DNA from: Orientallactaga sibirica
Lineage: Eukaryota > Chordata > Mammalia > Rodentia > Dipodidae
NCBI GenBank assembly: GCA_036365145.1
Contig: JAEOAD010002279.1
Coordinates: 120,001 to 184,000, forward strand
Direction: 5' to 3'
Length of the DNA: 64,000 nucleotides
In this document: positions 1-10,403 of the stretch, piece by piece
Numbering within the stretch: the stretch's first letter is position 1
Layout: the number at the start of each line of letters is the position of its first letter
The notes under the pieces: generated by a model
Seen by the model: the letters and a program-made list of their open reading frames with translations, nothing else
Told to the model about the DNA's origin: nothing
Database searches by the model: none
Translations under genes and position numbers: made by a program

Positions 1-125
1 TGCAAATGAACCCCAGACACACTCACCTCCTTGTGCAGCTGGCTTACGTGGGTCCTGGGGAATCGACCCTGGGTCCTTAGGCTTTGCAGGCAAAGGCCTT
101 AACTGCTAAGCCATCTCTCCAGCCC
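1..125 (-). mobile_element. SINE-T, partial at window edge
   Basis: The head of a minus-strand SINE-T, cut by the window start. It reads from the 'aatgaaccccagac' body to the 'taagccatctctccagccc' 5' end, with a decayed B box (ggggaatcgaccctgg on the plus strand). Confidence 0.9.
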
Positions 126-613
126 AAGAATTGTTTTTTAAAAGCTCTTCATTTGCCTATTAGCTATGAATGTGTTTTTTCAGTCACACAAAGGAAAGCA
201 TAGGTCCTGGCTGTGCATCTTCTGAGATGCCATTTAAGCTCTGTGAAACAATGATAATTGAACCTCCAAGGGCTGCTGTGAGGATTATGTGAGACATGAC
301 TCCAGTGGTCTCTGCCCTGGCTGCTTATTAGGGTCAACCAGAGTGCTTTTAAACAAATTCTAGCTCCTGCACCTAACCTGCCAAAACGTCCACGTTGTTG
401 TCTGCCATGAGGTCTGAAAGCTGAGTCTCTAAGGTGATTCTGAGTCACATTGCACCTAGTGGGGGCTGTTCACACACACAGCAGGGACCTTCTAAGTATT
501 TGGTGATTCAGTACATATTACAAAGATCACGTGGAGAAGAATCTCCAAGCCTGGCTCTCTGAGCCTATGTTACACAGGGGGAACAAAAAGGCTCTTGACT
601 TGCAAAATACAAA
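126..613. other. Unique or old sequence, no gene seen
   Basis: About 490 bp with no recognised young repeat. A 94-codon open frame on the minus strand (164-448) has no recognisable domain and is judged to be chance. Confidence 0.5.
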
Positions 614-995
614 TCTAAATTAATTCCTTTTTTTTGGATTTAAAAAAATTATTTTTATTTATTTGACAAGAGAAAGGGTGTGCCAGGGCCTCCAGCCACT
701 GCAAAGTCCAGATGTGTGTGCCCCCTTGTGCATCTGGCTAACGTGGGTTCTGAGAATCAAACCTGAGGCCTTTGGCTTTGCAGGCAAATGCCTTAATTGC
801 TAAGCCATCCCTCCAGGGGCCCCCCCCCCCGACTTTTTTTTTTTGGAGGCAGGGTCTCTCTCTAGCTCAGGCTGACCTGGAATTCACTCTGTAGTCTCAG
901 GGTGGCCTTGTACACATGCGATCTTCCTACCTCTGCCTCCCTGAATGCTGGGATTAAAGGCGTGTGTGCCACCACGCCCGGCTCTAAATTAATTC
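614..995 (-). mobile_element. Nested SINE-T (628-818) and SINE-B1 (832-982) with outer TSD
   Basis: A minus-strand SINE-T and a minus-strand SINE-B1 sit side by side, bounded by the 13-bp direct repeat tctaaattaattc at 614-626 and 983-995. The shared outer duplication suggests B1 inserted first and SINE-T later landed in its A tail. Confidence 0.85.
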
Positions 996-1265
996 TTACT
1001 CCCAACCTCTCTGACACTTCCCTCACCTGCATACTCTGTGGTCATCCCTGTCCCATCTGGACTTCCATTCAGCTCCTGCCCATGACACTCTGCTGTGACC
1101 AGCAATATTGCTCTTTCAGTAGATAACGTCTGCTGTGTCTCCTTAGAACTTCCGGTATGCAATTCAGCACACCCCTCTCTCAGCCTGGTTAGCGAAACAG
1201 TGATTGCTTATGCAGACCCTATAACCAGAGTTCTAATCTAAGCTGGGCCAACTATTACCTGTAGT
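996..1265. other. Unique or old sequence, no gene seen
   Basis: Mixed-composition sequence without a recognised repeat. The 74-codon frame at 902-1126 starts inside the B1 and is not a gene. Confidence 0.45.
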
Positions 1266-1858
1266 GGTTTCATTCAAGTGTCCCCCATAAACTTAAGAGT
1301 TCTGAATGCTAGGTCCCCAGCTGATGGCAATTCGAAAATTAAAGCCTCCTGGAGGCAGTGTATTGTTGGGGGTGGGCTTATGGGTATTATAGCCAGCTCC
1401 CCCTTGCCAGTGTTTGGCACTCTCTCCTGTTGTTGTCCATCTGATGTTGGCCAGGAGGTGATGTACGCCTTCTGCTTATGCCATTGTTTTCTCCTGCCAT
1501 CATGGAACTTCCCCTTGAGTCTGTAAGCCAAAATAAACCTATTTTTTTTTTTATTATTTGAGAGACAGATGAAAGAGCTACAGAGATAGAGACAATGGGA
1601 GCACCAGCAGCCTCTCAGCCACTGTGAATGAACTCCAGACTCATGCGCCCCCTTGTGGGCAAGTGCGGCATTGCACCCTTGCATGACTTTGCATCTGGCT
1701 AAACTTGGGACCTGGAGATTGGAACCGAGTTCTTAGGCTTAGCAGGCAGGCGCCTTAACCACTAAGCCATCTCTCCAGCCCCCAAATAAACCTTTTCTTA
1801 CCACAAGCTGCTCTTGGTTGGGTGTTTTCTGCCAGCAAAGTGAACCTGACTACAACAT
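1266..1858 (+). mobile_element. ORR1/MT-like MaLR solo LTR, split by a SINE
   Basis: The LTR runs from TGTAGTGGTTTC to ...CTACAACA, with the usual 'gtaagccaaaataaacc' polyadenylation region near its 3' end. It closely matches a second copy at 48069-48415. It has TG...CA ends and an imperfect 5-bp flank (ttacc/ttact). A minus-strand SINE-T2 at about 1541-1781 interrupts it within 'aaataaacct', which is duplicated either side. Assignment to ERVL-MaLR is from family knowledge; no internal retroviral sequence is present. Confidence 0.75.
1541..1782 (-). mobile_element. SINE-T2
   Basis: Long-variant SINE-T with the 'gggcaagtgcggcattgcac' segment, inserted into the MaLR LTR. The target copy 'aaataaacct' occurs on both sides. 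Confidence 0.9.
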
Positions 1859-1874
1859 TACTTGTTTCAGTTAA

Positions 1875-1958
1875 CTTTTTTTTTTGCGGGGGGTGGTTTC
1901 AAGGTAGGGTCTTGCTCTAGCCCAGGCTGACCTAGAATTCACGGTGTAGTCTCGATTC
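1875..1958 (-). mobile_element. SINE-B1, truncated
   Basis: Only the 3' half remains: poly-T, 'aaggtagggtcttgctctag', 'ctgacctagaattcac'. It stops abruptly at 'gtagtctcgatt'. Confidence 0.8.
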
Positions 1959-2089
1959 AAAAGTTCCAAATCCAATGTCTCCTCCGAGGCAGTCTCTTAA
2001 GTATGAGCCAGTAAAATATAAGCACAACTTAAATATTTTCCACACATGATGGCACAGAGTCAACATTTCCTTTACAAAAAGGAGGAATC

Positions 2090-2320
2090 AGGCTGGACAA
2101 ATGGCTTAGTGGTTAAAGCACTTGCCTGGGAAGCCTAAGGACTCATGTTTCAACTTCCCAGATCCCAGGGAAGCCAGATGCACAAGGGGACATATGCACA
2201 AGGGGGCGTGTGTATACGCACAAGGTGGTACACAAGCCTGGAGTCCCATTGCGGTGGCTGGAGGCCTTGTTGCACCAATTTTCTCTCTCTTGCTCTGTCA
2301 AAAAAAAAAAAAAAAAAAGG
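2090..2320 (+). mobile_element. SINE-T
   Basis: Starts 'ggctggacaaatggcttagtgg' and ends in 'ctctgtc' plus an A tract. It contains an extra duplicated 'gcacaagggg..gcacaaggggg' stretch at about 2177-2225. Overlapping open frames here are poly-A lysine artefacts. Confidence 0.85.
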
Positions 2321-2729
2321 AGGAATTGGGCATCCCAAGGAAGATTGGACCAATGCAACATTAAAAAAAAGCAGGGCAAACATCTGCAGCTCTCTGTCTG
2401 GCATCTGGGACCCATGACAAAAATCTCTTTTGCCCCATCCTACCTTAGCGTCTTACTTTCCAGGCAGATCCACCTGAGCCAGAGAGCAGCTCTCCATGGT
2501 GGCTTATTCCACGCTCCTGGTATCTCTAGAATCCTGTGGGCTCTGCTGCAGTTTGTGGTTCATCCCCACAGCTCCGTGCCATGGTCTCTCATGGCCTCTG
2601 TGCAGGGACTCTAGCTCTGCTCCTCATTGTCTAGTGGCCATCTCCAAAAATCCATGTGGTGTACCTGGTGGCCCTCTCTTTCCCGCATTTGTCGTCCTTC
2701 CAAAGCTGGCACCACGCCCCACCCACGTG
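2321..2729. other. Unique or old sequence, no gene seen
   Basis: GC-moderate sequence with short open frames (2210-2614, 2496-2789) that lack recognisable domains. It abuts the inverted-repeat element starting at 2730. Confidence 0.45.
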
Positions 2730-2957
2730 CCTTTTCTTAAAGAACAAAATGCTGCCACAAATGTGTTTCCTGATTTGGTATGTGTGTAGACTTAGCCTAT
2801 TGGTGACTGTGTATCTTTGTGAGGGCTGCTGGTAACTTAGAGGCGTGACCAGAGACTGAAAACACCCACTCGCTCAACCACAGCTTCTGAACCAACTGCC
2901 CAGTGGGTGACACATATCAAATCAGGAAATGCATTTTTGGCAGCATTTTGTCCTTAA

Positions 2958-3113
2958 AAAATTTTTTTTTTTTTTTGAGGTAGGGTCTCACTCTGGCTTA
3001 GGCTGACCTGGAATTCACTATGTAGTCTCAGGGTGGCCTTGAACTCACGGCGATCCTCTTACCTCTGCCTCCTGAGTGCTGGGATTAAAGGCGTGCGCCA
3101 CCACGCCCGGCTA
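2958..3113 (-). mobile_element. SINE-B1
   Basis: Near-complete copy ending 'ccaccacgcccggct', inserted in the right arm of the inverted repeat. Confidence 0.9.
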
Positions 3114-3368
3114 AATTTTTTTTTTTTTAATTTGAGAGAGACGGAGGGAGAGACAGAGAGAAAGAGGAAGAGGCAGAGAGAGAATGGGTGTGCCAGGGCC
3201 TTTTCAGCTGCTGTGAATGAACTCCAGACGTGTGTGCCCCTTGTGCGCATGTGAGGCATTGCGGGCTTGCATCACTTTTGCGTCTGGCTATATGTGGGAC
3301 CTGGAGATCTGAACAAGAATTTAGGCTTTGCAGGCAGGTGCCTTAACCACTAAGCCATCTCCCCAGCC
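3114..3368 (-). mobile_element. SINE-T2
   Basis: Follows the B1 directly. It contains the long-variant 'gcatgtgaggcattgcgggc' segment and ends 'ccatctccccagcc' before the repeated target gcattttgttctt. Confidence 0.9.
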
Positions 3369-3398
3369 TGCATTTTGTTCTTTAGGAAAAGGAACTTT

Positions 3399-3524
3399 GG
3401 GGTCTGGAGAGATAGCTTAGCAGTTAAGCAGTTAAGCGCTTGCCTGTGAGCCCTAAGGATCCTGGTTTGAGGCTTAATTCCCCAGGACTCACATAAGCCA
3501 GATGTGCAAGGTGGTGCATGTATC
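3399..3524 (+). mobile_element. SINE-T, 3' end replaced by B1
   Basis: Head and body of SINE-T with a small 'gcagttaa' duplication. At 'tatctggag' it passes straight into B1 sequence ('catgcctttaatcccaac') with no intervening tail. Confidence 0.8.
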
Positions 3525-4053
3525 TGGAGCATGCCTTTAATCCCAACACTTGGGAGGCAGAAGTAGGAGGATCACAGTGAGTTCAAGGCCACCCTGAGAC
3601 TACGGTGTGAATTCCAGTTCAGCCTGGACTAGAGTGAGACCCTACCTAAAAAAAAAAAAAAAAAAAAAAAGAAGAAGAAGAAAGAAAGAAAAGAAAAGAA
3701 AGCTTTAAAATAAAAAGAAAAGGCACCGCCTATAATCCCAGCACTCAGGAGGCAGAGGTAGTAGGATTGCAGTGAGTTCAAGGCCAGCCCGAGACTACAG
3801 AGTGAATTCCAGGTCAGCCTGGACTAGAGTGAGACCCAAAAAAAAAAAAAAAAAAAAAAAAAAAGCTTAAAAAAAAAGCTTAAAGAAAGAAAGAAAGAAA
3901 AAGGCACTTAGGTGGGGTGAGGTGGCACACACCTTTAATCCCAGCACTCGGGAGGCAGAGGTAGGAGGATCACTATAAATTGGAGGCCACCCTGAGACTA
4001 CAGAGTGAATTCCAGGTCAGCCTGTGCTACAGTGAGACCCTATCTTGAAAAAC

Positions 4054-4080
<27 letters not shown>
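3525..4080 (+). mobile_element. Three head-to-tail SINE-B1 copies
   Basis: Three same-strand B1 copies at about 3525-3680, 3722-3865 and 3911-4080, separated by A-rich or GAAA-rich tails. Each contains 'atcccagcac' and 'tccaggtcagcc' or close variants. Only the last two have recognisable 5' portions. Confidence 0.85.
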
Positions 4081-4085
<5 letters not shown>

Positions 4086-4516
4086 GAGAAAGAAGAAAAA
4101 GAGGAGTTGAGCACCCAGAAGGAAGAATGAAATGCTGATAGTGCGCACGCACTCCTCCCTACTGGTGCATGTCACTATGCAGATGCAGGAGACGAGTGGC
4201 CAGTTCCTGCGGAACACAATCCGTGGCTGTTGGCAGCTCTGCTGCTGCTGCACCCCACCCCCATCTCCCTTCTGATGACTGACTTTACTTTTAGTTGTGC
4301 CAAGTCCATCAGCTGGTGCTGCTTGTCTTTGCTCTGGTCTTCCTCTGGTTAGGACCGCCCTCTTTGACTGGGATGAGCCAGTGGTCCTGGTCCTGCTGTC
4401 AAGCAGCCCTCAACTGATGGCTGACACATTTTGGTGCATTACTGCCCCAGCTCCCTCCCCTGGTGTGTGTAGAAGCATGTGTTCCCTATATCAGCTGCCT
4501 GCAGCAGCCTCTGGTT
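4081..4516. other. Unique or old sequence, no gene seen
   Basis: Non-repetitive GC-moderate sequence. A 98-codon frame (4297-4593) runs into a SINE and shows no domain. Confidence 0.45.
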
Positions 4517-4716
4517 TTTATTTATTTATCTTTTTTTTTTTTAGAAAGAGAGAGAGAGAGAGAATTGGCGTGCCAGGGCCTCAGCCGGTGTAATCGAACG
4601 CCAGACACTTGCGCCACCTAGTGGGCATGTGCGACCTTGCGCTTGCCTCATCTTTGTGTGTCTGGCTTACGTGGGATCTGGAGAGTTGAACATGTGTCCT
4701 TAGGCTTCGCAGGCCT
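4517..4716 (-). mobile_element. SINE-T, 5' end missing
   Basis: (GA)n tail, body, and a decayed B box (gagagttgaacatgtgtcc). It stops at 'cttcgcaggc' without the taagccatctctccagccc head. Confidence 0.85.
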
Positions 4717-5235
4717 CTGAGCTCTGCTTGTAGAGTAGGGGAGGAAGGGCACAGAATTGGAATTCAGTGGAAGCGAGGAGGGACCCACAGCCTCTGGCAG
4801 GAGCAGTGTATCAGCCTTATTTGATCCTGTGGCATGCCTGCCCTGTCCTCAGATGGGAGAAAAGCCCTTGACTGTCCAAAACTGGTTTGGGGAGGATCAT
4901 CTCGTCTGGAGCCCGTGGAACTGTGGGATGCAGGAACAGCCTGTGCTAAGGGTGCGTGCGTGGCCTCCATACCAGGACCTGGTGGAAGGGAGACACTCTG
5001 AAAACAGGGATGTGTGACAGCACAGAGGCCAGCCTCCCCGTCCCTGATCCTGAGTGCCCCTCCATGCATCTGCCCGGCATCTTCAGCCAGCCCCTTCATC
5101 TGTTCCCAAAGCTGCTCTGTGTGTGACCTCTAGCTCAAGGTGAACTTTGAGTCTGGGCCGGCTCCTCTCCGGGCTTCTGGCCCAGCCTCCTGCTCACTCT
5201 GTCTGAGGCGTCTCCTGCTTTGGCTGCTTGGAGTG
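4717..5235. other. Unique GC-rich sequence, no gene seen
   Basis: Overlapping frames on both strands (4757-5017 and 4764-5099) show no conserved motif, no splice-supported structure and no frame preference. Confidence 0.45.
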
Positions 5236-5800
5236 GGTCTTTTATATTATTATTATTAATGTTTAAAGTTAGCATACAAGCCAAGGGATTTCCTTATTCT
5301 TTGTTCTTCAAACCCTGCTACCTTCCCTGTCCTTCCTCCTCTCCTCTGCTGGTCCACTTCTCCTCAAATAACTCCCCTTTCTACATTCTCTCTCTCCTCT
5401 CTTTCACACACACACATTCTACATATGAGGCAATGTGATACTTGTTTATCTTTGTCTTTTGCTTCTTCTTCCTTTAGGATCTTTCGCCTTCTATTTTCAG
5501 GTCTGAGTGTACTATATATATATATATATACACACACATATACATTTAAATGTACATTCCGCATATGAGAGAAAACGTGATATCTGGCTTTGCGAATCTG
5601 GATAATTTCTAGTTCTATTTATTTTCCTGCAAATGACATAATTTCAGTCTTCCTTACCCTGAAAGGAACTCCATTGTGTGCACGTATCATTTCTCTTTAG
5701 CCACTCTTCTGTAGCTGGGCAGGCAGGCTGGTTCCATATCTTGGCTGTTGTGGACGTGCAGCAGTAGCACGCATGTGTGGGCGTCGCTGTGATGCGCTGC
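5236..5800 (-). mobile_element. Decayed L1 3' region (antisense)
   Basis: The plus strand shows the classic antisense order of L1 ORF2-end/3' UTR: 'catatgagagaaaacgtgat', 'ctggctttgcgaatctgga', 'ggaactccattgtgtg', 'ggttccatatcttggctgtt'. It includes a (TA)n/(CA)n tract at about 5513-5540. It is heavily decayed. Confidence 0.7.
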
Positions 5801-6769
5801 CTAATTCAAAATGCATCCTCATGCCGAGGCTTGCGCAGCTGCCGCGAAGCTAAACTGCTACCTGCCCTGATGACAGATGCGTGCTCTTGACTTGTCCTGA
5901 AAGGGAACAGAATGTCAGGTGGGAAATGAATGTCAAGGGCACTTTCTGCAGTGCCAGCATTTACCAGGAACGCTGGCAAGAGCAGCTTGTGCATTTCATT
6001 TAACACCGGGCTTTACCCAGGTGCTACCTGAGGCCTGAGGACACCTGAGCCAAGGCTGGAGTTGTGTGGCAGGGGGCCAAGGAGGTTGATTCCTCACCCC
6101 AACATTTGGGATTGGAAAATGTAAAGGCACTGCTGATGCTTAATCCTGTCAGCTTAAAAAAGACACAGCTCTTGCCTCAAAGGGAATAAGAGAGTTTATT
6201 CTGGAGCCAAGTAGGTGTGACCATGGCTTGGGAACACAGATTCAGGTTACCCTCAAACTCCATGTTGCAACGTGTGAACAACTTCATGAAGGCTTTATAG
6301 CTACAAAACAAAAGAAAGTCGTAAGTCAAGGTGCTTTTCAGATACATCACCTGACCATCAGGTAGGCAGGTTATAGCGAAGTGGGGACATCTCCACCAAA
6401 GGCCTCCGATGCTATCTGATGACATCCTTAGCACTTGGGTGGGTGGAAGCTGGCATCTGTTCTTGCATTCCAAAAAGGATTAAACCTAATCAACTGATTG
6501 TCACCGGGATGTTAGCTCCGACACAGAGGTGGGTAACACATGACTACTAAGGGGCTCAAGGTAGCCTGAGGTGATTTGGCTCTGTCTCTCTGTGGTTTTC
6601 GCAGGGATTCCGTGGATCCATTCAGCTTTGCGGGAAGTAAGTGTAGCAGGTGTAGATCTTCCCTAGGAACTTGACTTCACCATCCTGACCTTACCCTTGG
6701 TATTTCTCTAAGGTAAACACCTGGCAATGGGGACGGTTAGGTAATACTGCAGGTATAGGTTTAACTTTA
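5801..6769. other. Unique or unclassified sequence, no gene seen
   Basis: About 970 bp without young repeats. The part at 6177-6480 ('gagtttattctggagccaag') resembles an old antisense LTR tail, but I cannot name a family. Frames up to 98 codons have no recognised domain. Confidence 0.45.
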
Positions 6770-6785
6770 AATGTTACCGTTAGAT

Positions 6786-6945
6786 TTTTTTTTTTTTTTT
6801 TTTGGTTTTTCGAGGTAGGGTCTCACTCTGGCCCAGGCTGACCTGGAATTAACTATGCAATCTCAGGGTGGCCTTGAACTCATGCTGATCCTCCTACCTC
6901 TGCCTCCCGAGTGCTGGGATTAAAGGCATGCGCCACCACGCCCGA
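6786..6945 (-). mobile_element. SINE-B1
   Basis: Full-length copy in the L1. The target 'ccgttagatt' is present at 6776 and again at 6947. Confidence 0.9.
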
Positions 6946-7162
6946 CCCGTTAGATTGTTTTGCACAGTGGTTTTGTGGTGTTGCATCCCCGGCAGCAATA
7001 AGTGACACTTCAAGTTGCTCCTTATCCCTGTGAGCATCTTATCTTACCCTTCCTTTTCAGAAGCCATTCTGAAAGGAGGGTGGTGATACATCATTGTGGT
7101 TTTCGTTTATGGTTCCCTAATGGCTTGATAAGTTTTCATGTGCACATTTTCTTTTTCTTTTA

Positions 7163-7197
7163 TATATATTTTATTTATTTATTTATTTGAGAGAAAG

Positions 7198-7236
<39 letters not shown>

Positions 7237-7388
7237 ATGGGCACACCAGGGCCTCAAGCCCCTGCAAACGAACGCCAGATGCAAGTGTCCCCTTGTGCAT
7301 CTGGCTTACGTGGGTCCTGGGGAATTGAACCGGGATCCTTTGGCTTTGTAGGCAAATGCCTTAACTGCTAAGCCATCTCTCCAGCCCC
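7163..7388 (-). mobile_element. SINE-T
   Basis: Full copy with a long (GA)n tail. The target 'tcatgtgcacattttc' is duplicated as 'tcatgtgcatattttc' after the element. Confidence 0.92.
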
Positions 7389-7624
7389 TCATGTGCATAT
7401 TTTCCATATGAAAAACTTTTTGGTGAAGTGCCTGATCAAATATCTTGCTCAGTTTTAAAATTTTTCTCATGCAATTTATTAACTTTTTAAAGTTTCATTA
7501 ATCTTACAGTAAGTTTCAGTAAAATTTTAATGAAGCCTTATGAAAACACATCAACATTATATTGTAACCATTCTGAGGGACAGTAAGGATCTTAGTTGTC
7601 CTTAAGGCTCATAATATATATATA

Positions 7625-7768
7625 TATTTTTGAGGTAAGTTCTCACTCTAGCCCAGGATGACCTGGAATTCACTATTCAGTCACGGGCTGGCCTCAAACT
7701 CACAGTGATCCTCTTACCTTTGCCTCCCAAGTGCTGGGATTAAAAGCGTGTACTACCATGCTTGGTAT
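7625..7768 (-). mobile_element. SINE-B1, diverged
   Basis: Begins after a (TA)n stretch with 'tttttgaggtaagttctcac' and ends 'taccatgcttgg'. More mutations than neighbouring B1 copies. Confidence 0.85.
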
Positions 7769-7774
7769 ATATTT

Positions 7775-8450
7775 AATATTTAATGGACCATTTCTGTAAA
7801 TATAGACAATATACCATGCTCATAATCCCCCCCACGACCTCCTTTCACCCCTCCCAAATCCCCTTTCCACTGAATCCTTTCTTCATTTCAACTAGTCTCT
7901 CTTCGATTTTGATGTTACCACTTTTTCCCTTCCTATGATTCAGGTCTTGCTTAGGTAGCATTGGCCACTGTGACGTAAGAACATTAAAGTCACTTTGTCT
8001 GGATGACAGCATTGTAAGCACTCCCCTTTCTTTAGCTCTTGCCTTCTTTCCACCACCTTTACCACAAGGGTCCCTGCCTCTTGGAGGTTGTGATAGAGAT
8101 GTTTCACTTACTGCTGAACACACCATTGCCAGTTCTTCTCAGCACTATGGTGAGTTTTGAATCAGCCCAGTGATCACCGCCATCTGAAAAGAGAAGCTTC
8201 TCTAATCAAAAGTGAGAGTAGGCCGGGCTTGGTGGCACATGCCTTTCATCCCCATCCCAGCACACGGGAGGCAGAGGTAGAAGGATCGCCGAGAGTTTGA
8301 GGCCACCCTGAGAATACAGAGTGAATTCCAGGTCAGCCTGGGCTGGAGTGAGACCCTACCTCGAACAAAAAAAGTGAGAGTAGCATTGATACATAAATGT
8401 TTAGAGGGCATTTTTGTGGGCATGCTATATGCATGTAGGGAGACAGCAGT
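7775..8450 (-). mobile_element. Rodent L1 3' UTR (antisense)
   Basis: Shares ordered sequence with 9165-9645 and, on the other strand, with 25745-26182. Common blocks include 'gaagcttctctaa', 'agtgagagtagcatt' and the region around 'catgtcacaccattgccag'. It is interrupted by a SINE-B1 at 8222-8369 and carries no coding capacity. Confidence 0.7.
8208..8383 (+). mobile_element. SINE-B1 with perfect TSD
   Basis: The element lies between exact 14-bp copies of aaaagtgagagtag (8208-8221 and 8370-8383), a clean target-primed insertion into the L1 3' UTR. Confidence 0.95.
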
Positions 8451-8879
8451 CGTAGTTTTTCTCCTAGGACTTATGATGTCCTAAGCCATAGGCTTCTGAC
8501 CAGGAGTGAATGTTTATTGTATGCCTTTTTTTTTTTTTAATTTATTTATTTTTGGAGAGAGACACAGAGAGAGAGACAGAGAGAGAGAGAGGGAGAGACA
8601 GATAGACAGAGATGGCGTGCCAGCAGTGTCTCAGCTTCTGCAAAACGAAATCCAGATGTGCGCCCCCTTGTGGTCAAGTGCGGCATTGTGCCCTTGCCTC
8701 ACTTTTGCATCTGGCTAAACGTGGGACCTGGAGATTGGAACCACTGGAGATTGGAACCCTTAGGATTGCAGGCAGGTGTTCCGCTAAGGCATCTCTCCAG
8801 CCCCAGTCGTAGTTTTTCTCCTAAGACCATGTCCCCAGCCATAGGCTTCTGACCAGGAGTGAATGTTTATTGTATACCT
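8447..8879. repeat. 78-bp direct duplication flanking a SINE-T2
   Basis: Copies at 8447-8524 and 8804-8879 share 'cagtcgtagtttttctccta' and 'gccataggcttctgaccagg' and differ at a few positions. A minus-strand SINE-T2 (about 8526-8803) lies between them. The duplication is far longer than a SINE TSD. Confidence 0.85.
8526..8803 (-). mobile_element. SINE-T2
   Basis: Long variant with internal repeat 'gagattggaaccactggagattggaaccc' near its head; only the 'gagattggaacc' unit is doubled. Confidence 0.9.
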
Positions 8880-8944
8880 GTATTGCTTTTTTTGAGAACT
8901 CTCTATTCAATTCTATAGCACATTAAAAAAATTATTTTAAAAAT

Positions 8945-9160
8945 ATTTTATTATTTATTTTTATTTATTTATTTGAAAGAGAGAGAGAGAGAGAGAGAAT
9001 GAGTGTGCCTGGGCCTCCAGCCACTGCAGACAAATTCCAGATGCATGTGCCTCCTTGTGCATTTGGCTAACGTGGGTCCTGGGGAATTGAACCTGGGTTC
9101 CTTGGCTTTGCAGGCAAACACCTTAACCGCTAAGCCACCTCTCCAGCCCTATAGCACATT
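8945..9160 (-). mobile_element. SINE-T with TSD
   Basis: Flanked by 'tatagcacatt' (8916-8926 and 9149-9159). The A box region reads taagccacctctccagccc on the plus strand. Confidence 0.9.
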
Positions 9161-9164
9161 TTAA

Positions 9165-9660
9165 AAATTATTTATTTATTATTTTTTTATTGACAACTTC
9201 TTTAATTGTAGACAGTAATTCCCTCCTTGCCCCCACTTTCTCCTTTGAAATTTCACTCTCCATTGTATCCCCTCTGCCTCTCAATCAGTTTGATGTCATG
9301 ATCTTTTCCTCCTATTATGATGGTCTTGTGTAGGTAGTGTCAGGCACTGTGAGGTCATGGATATCCAGGCCATTTTGTGTTTGGAGGAGCACGTTGTAAG
9401 GAGTCCTACCCTTCCTTTGGCTCTTACATTCTTTCCTCCCCTTCTCCTGCAATGGACTCTGAGCCTTGGAAGGTGGGTTTGAGATGTTTCAGTGCTGAGC
9501 ACTCCTCTGTCCCTTCTTCTCAGCACCATGGTGCCTTCTGAGTCATCCCAAGGTTGCCACCATCTGAAAAGAGAAGCTTCTCTAACCCAAAGTGAGAGTA
9601 GCATTAATATATGGTTGTGGACATTAAGAGAAGTGCTTACTGCAGCCCTGTAGCACATTT
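9165..9660 (-). mobile_element. Rodent L1 3' UTR inserted in older L1
   Basis: Poly-T end at about 9180 ('ttttattgacaacttcttta'), then the same 3' UTR blocks as 7775-8450. It is bracketed by 'tatagcacatttt' at 9149 and 'tgtagcacatttt' at 9647, marking a 5'-truncated insertion. Confidence 0.8.
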
Positions 9661-9844
9661 TTGATTGAGTTGTTTAACTTTTTATTATTTAGTTTTTTGG
9701 GCTCTGATATTCAGGTCTTTGATCCATTTGGACTTGATTCTTATGCATGGACAGAGATAAGGGTCTGTTTTTTTTTTGTCTCCAGCACCATTTGTTAAAG
9801 AGGTTGTCTTTTCTCTATTAAATACTTTTGGCATTTTTTTTATA

Positions 9845-10073
9845 GGCAAGCGCAACAGGCTGGCCTTTCTTATGCATAAGCAAGAGAAGAGAGAATTGGC
9901 ACACCAGAGCCTCCAGCCACTGTAATCAAACTCCAGATGCATGCGCCACCTTGTGCACATGTGCAACCTTGAGCGCTTGTGTCACCTTGTGTGTCTGGCT
10001 TACGTGGGATCTGAACATGGGTCCTTAGGCTTCTTGGGCAAGCACGTTAACTATTAAGCCATTTCTCCAGCCC
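9845..10073 (-). mobile_element. SINE-T, odd tail
   Basis: The body and head are typical, but the tail side has 'aggcaagcgcaacaggctgg' instead of (GA)n. Target 'ttttggcatt/ttttggtatt' flanks it. Confidence 0.85.
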
Positions 10074-10403
10074 AATTTTGGTATTCTTGTCAAAAATCAG
10101 GTGACTAGCTGCCCAGGTTTATATCTGTGTCTTCTGTTCTGTTCCATTGTTCTACATGACTGTTTTGGTGACAGAACCATGCCATTTTTATTACTGTGGT
10201 TCTGTAATATATCTTAAAATCAGGTATAGTAATACTGCCAGCCTTATTTTTGTTGCTCAGAATTGCTTTGGCTATTCGAGTTTTTTTTGTGTTTCCAAAT
10301 GAGTTTTAGAATTTTTATTTTTTGTATTTACATGTAGCATTGAGTTTTGATGGGGATTGCATTAAATGTTTAGATTGCTTTTGGTAAGAGACACATTTTC
10401 TTT

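Larger units (their letters stand above)
2730..3392. mobile_element. Inverted-repeat (MITE-like) element split by two SINEs
   Basis: The left arm at 2730-2786 (ccttttcttaaagaac, then aaaatgctgcc and tttcctgatttggtatgtg) is the near-exact reverse complement of a right arm. The right arm's inner part is 2911-2955 and its outer part 3370-3392. The arms are about 57 bp each and the loop about 125 bp. The right arm is interrupted by a SINE-B1 and a SINE-T2, with 'gcattttgt(c/t)ctt' duplicated on both sides. I do not recognise the family; the structure fits a short non-autonomous DNA transposon. Confidence 0.65.
6770..7525 (-). mobile_element. Decayed L1 3' region, continued
   Basis: Around two SINEs the plus strand reads 'gttagattgttttgcacagtgg', 'ggtgatacatcattgtggtt', 'tggttccctaatggcttgat', 'gaagtgcctgatcaaatatc'. 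This is the ordered antisense L1 3' motif set continuing the block at 5.2-5.8 kb. Confidence 0.7.
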
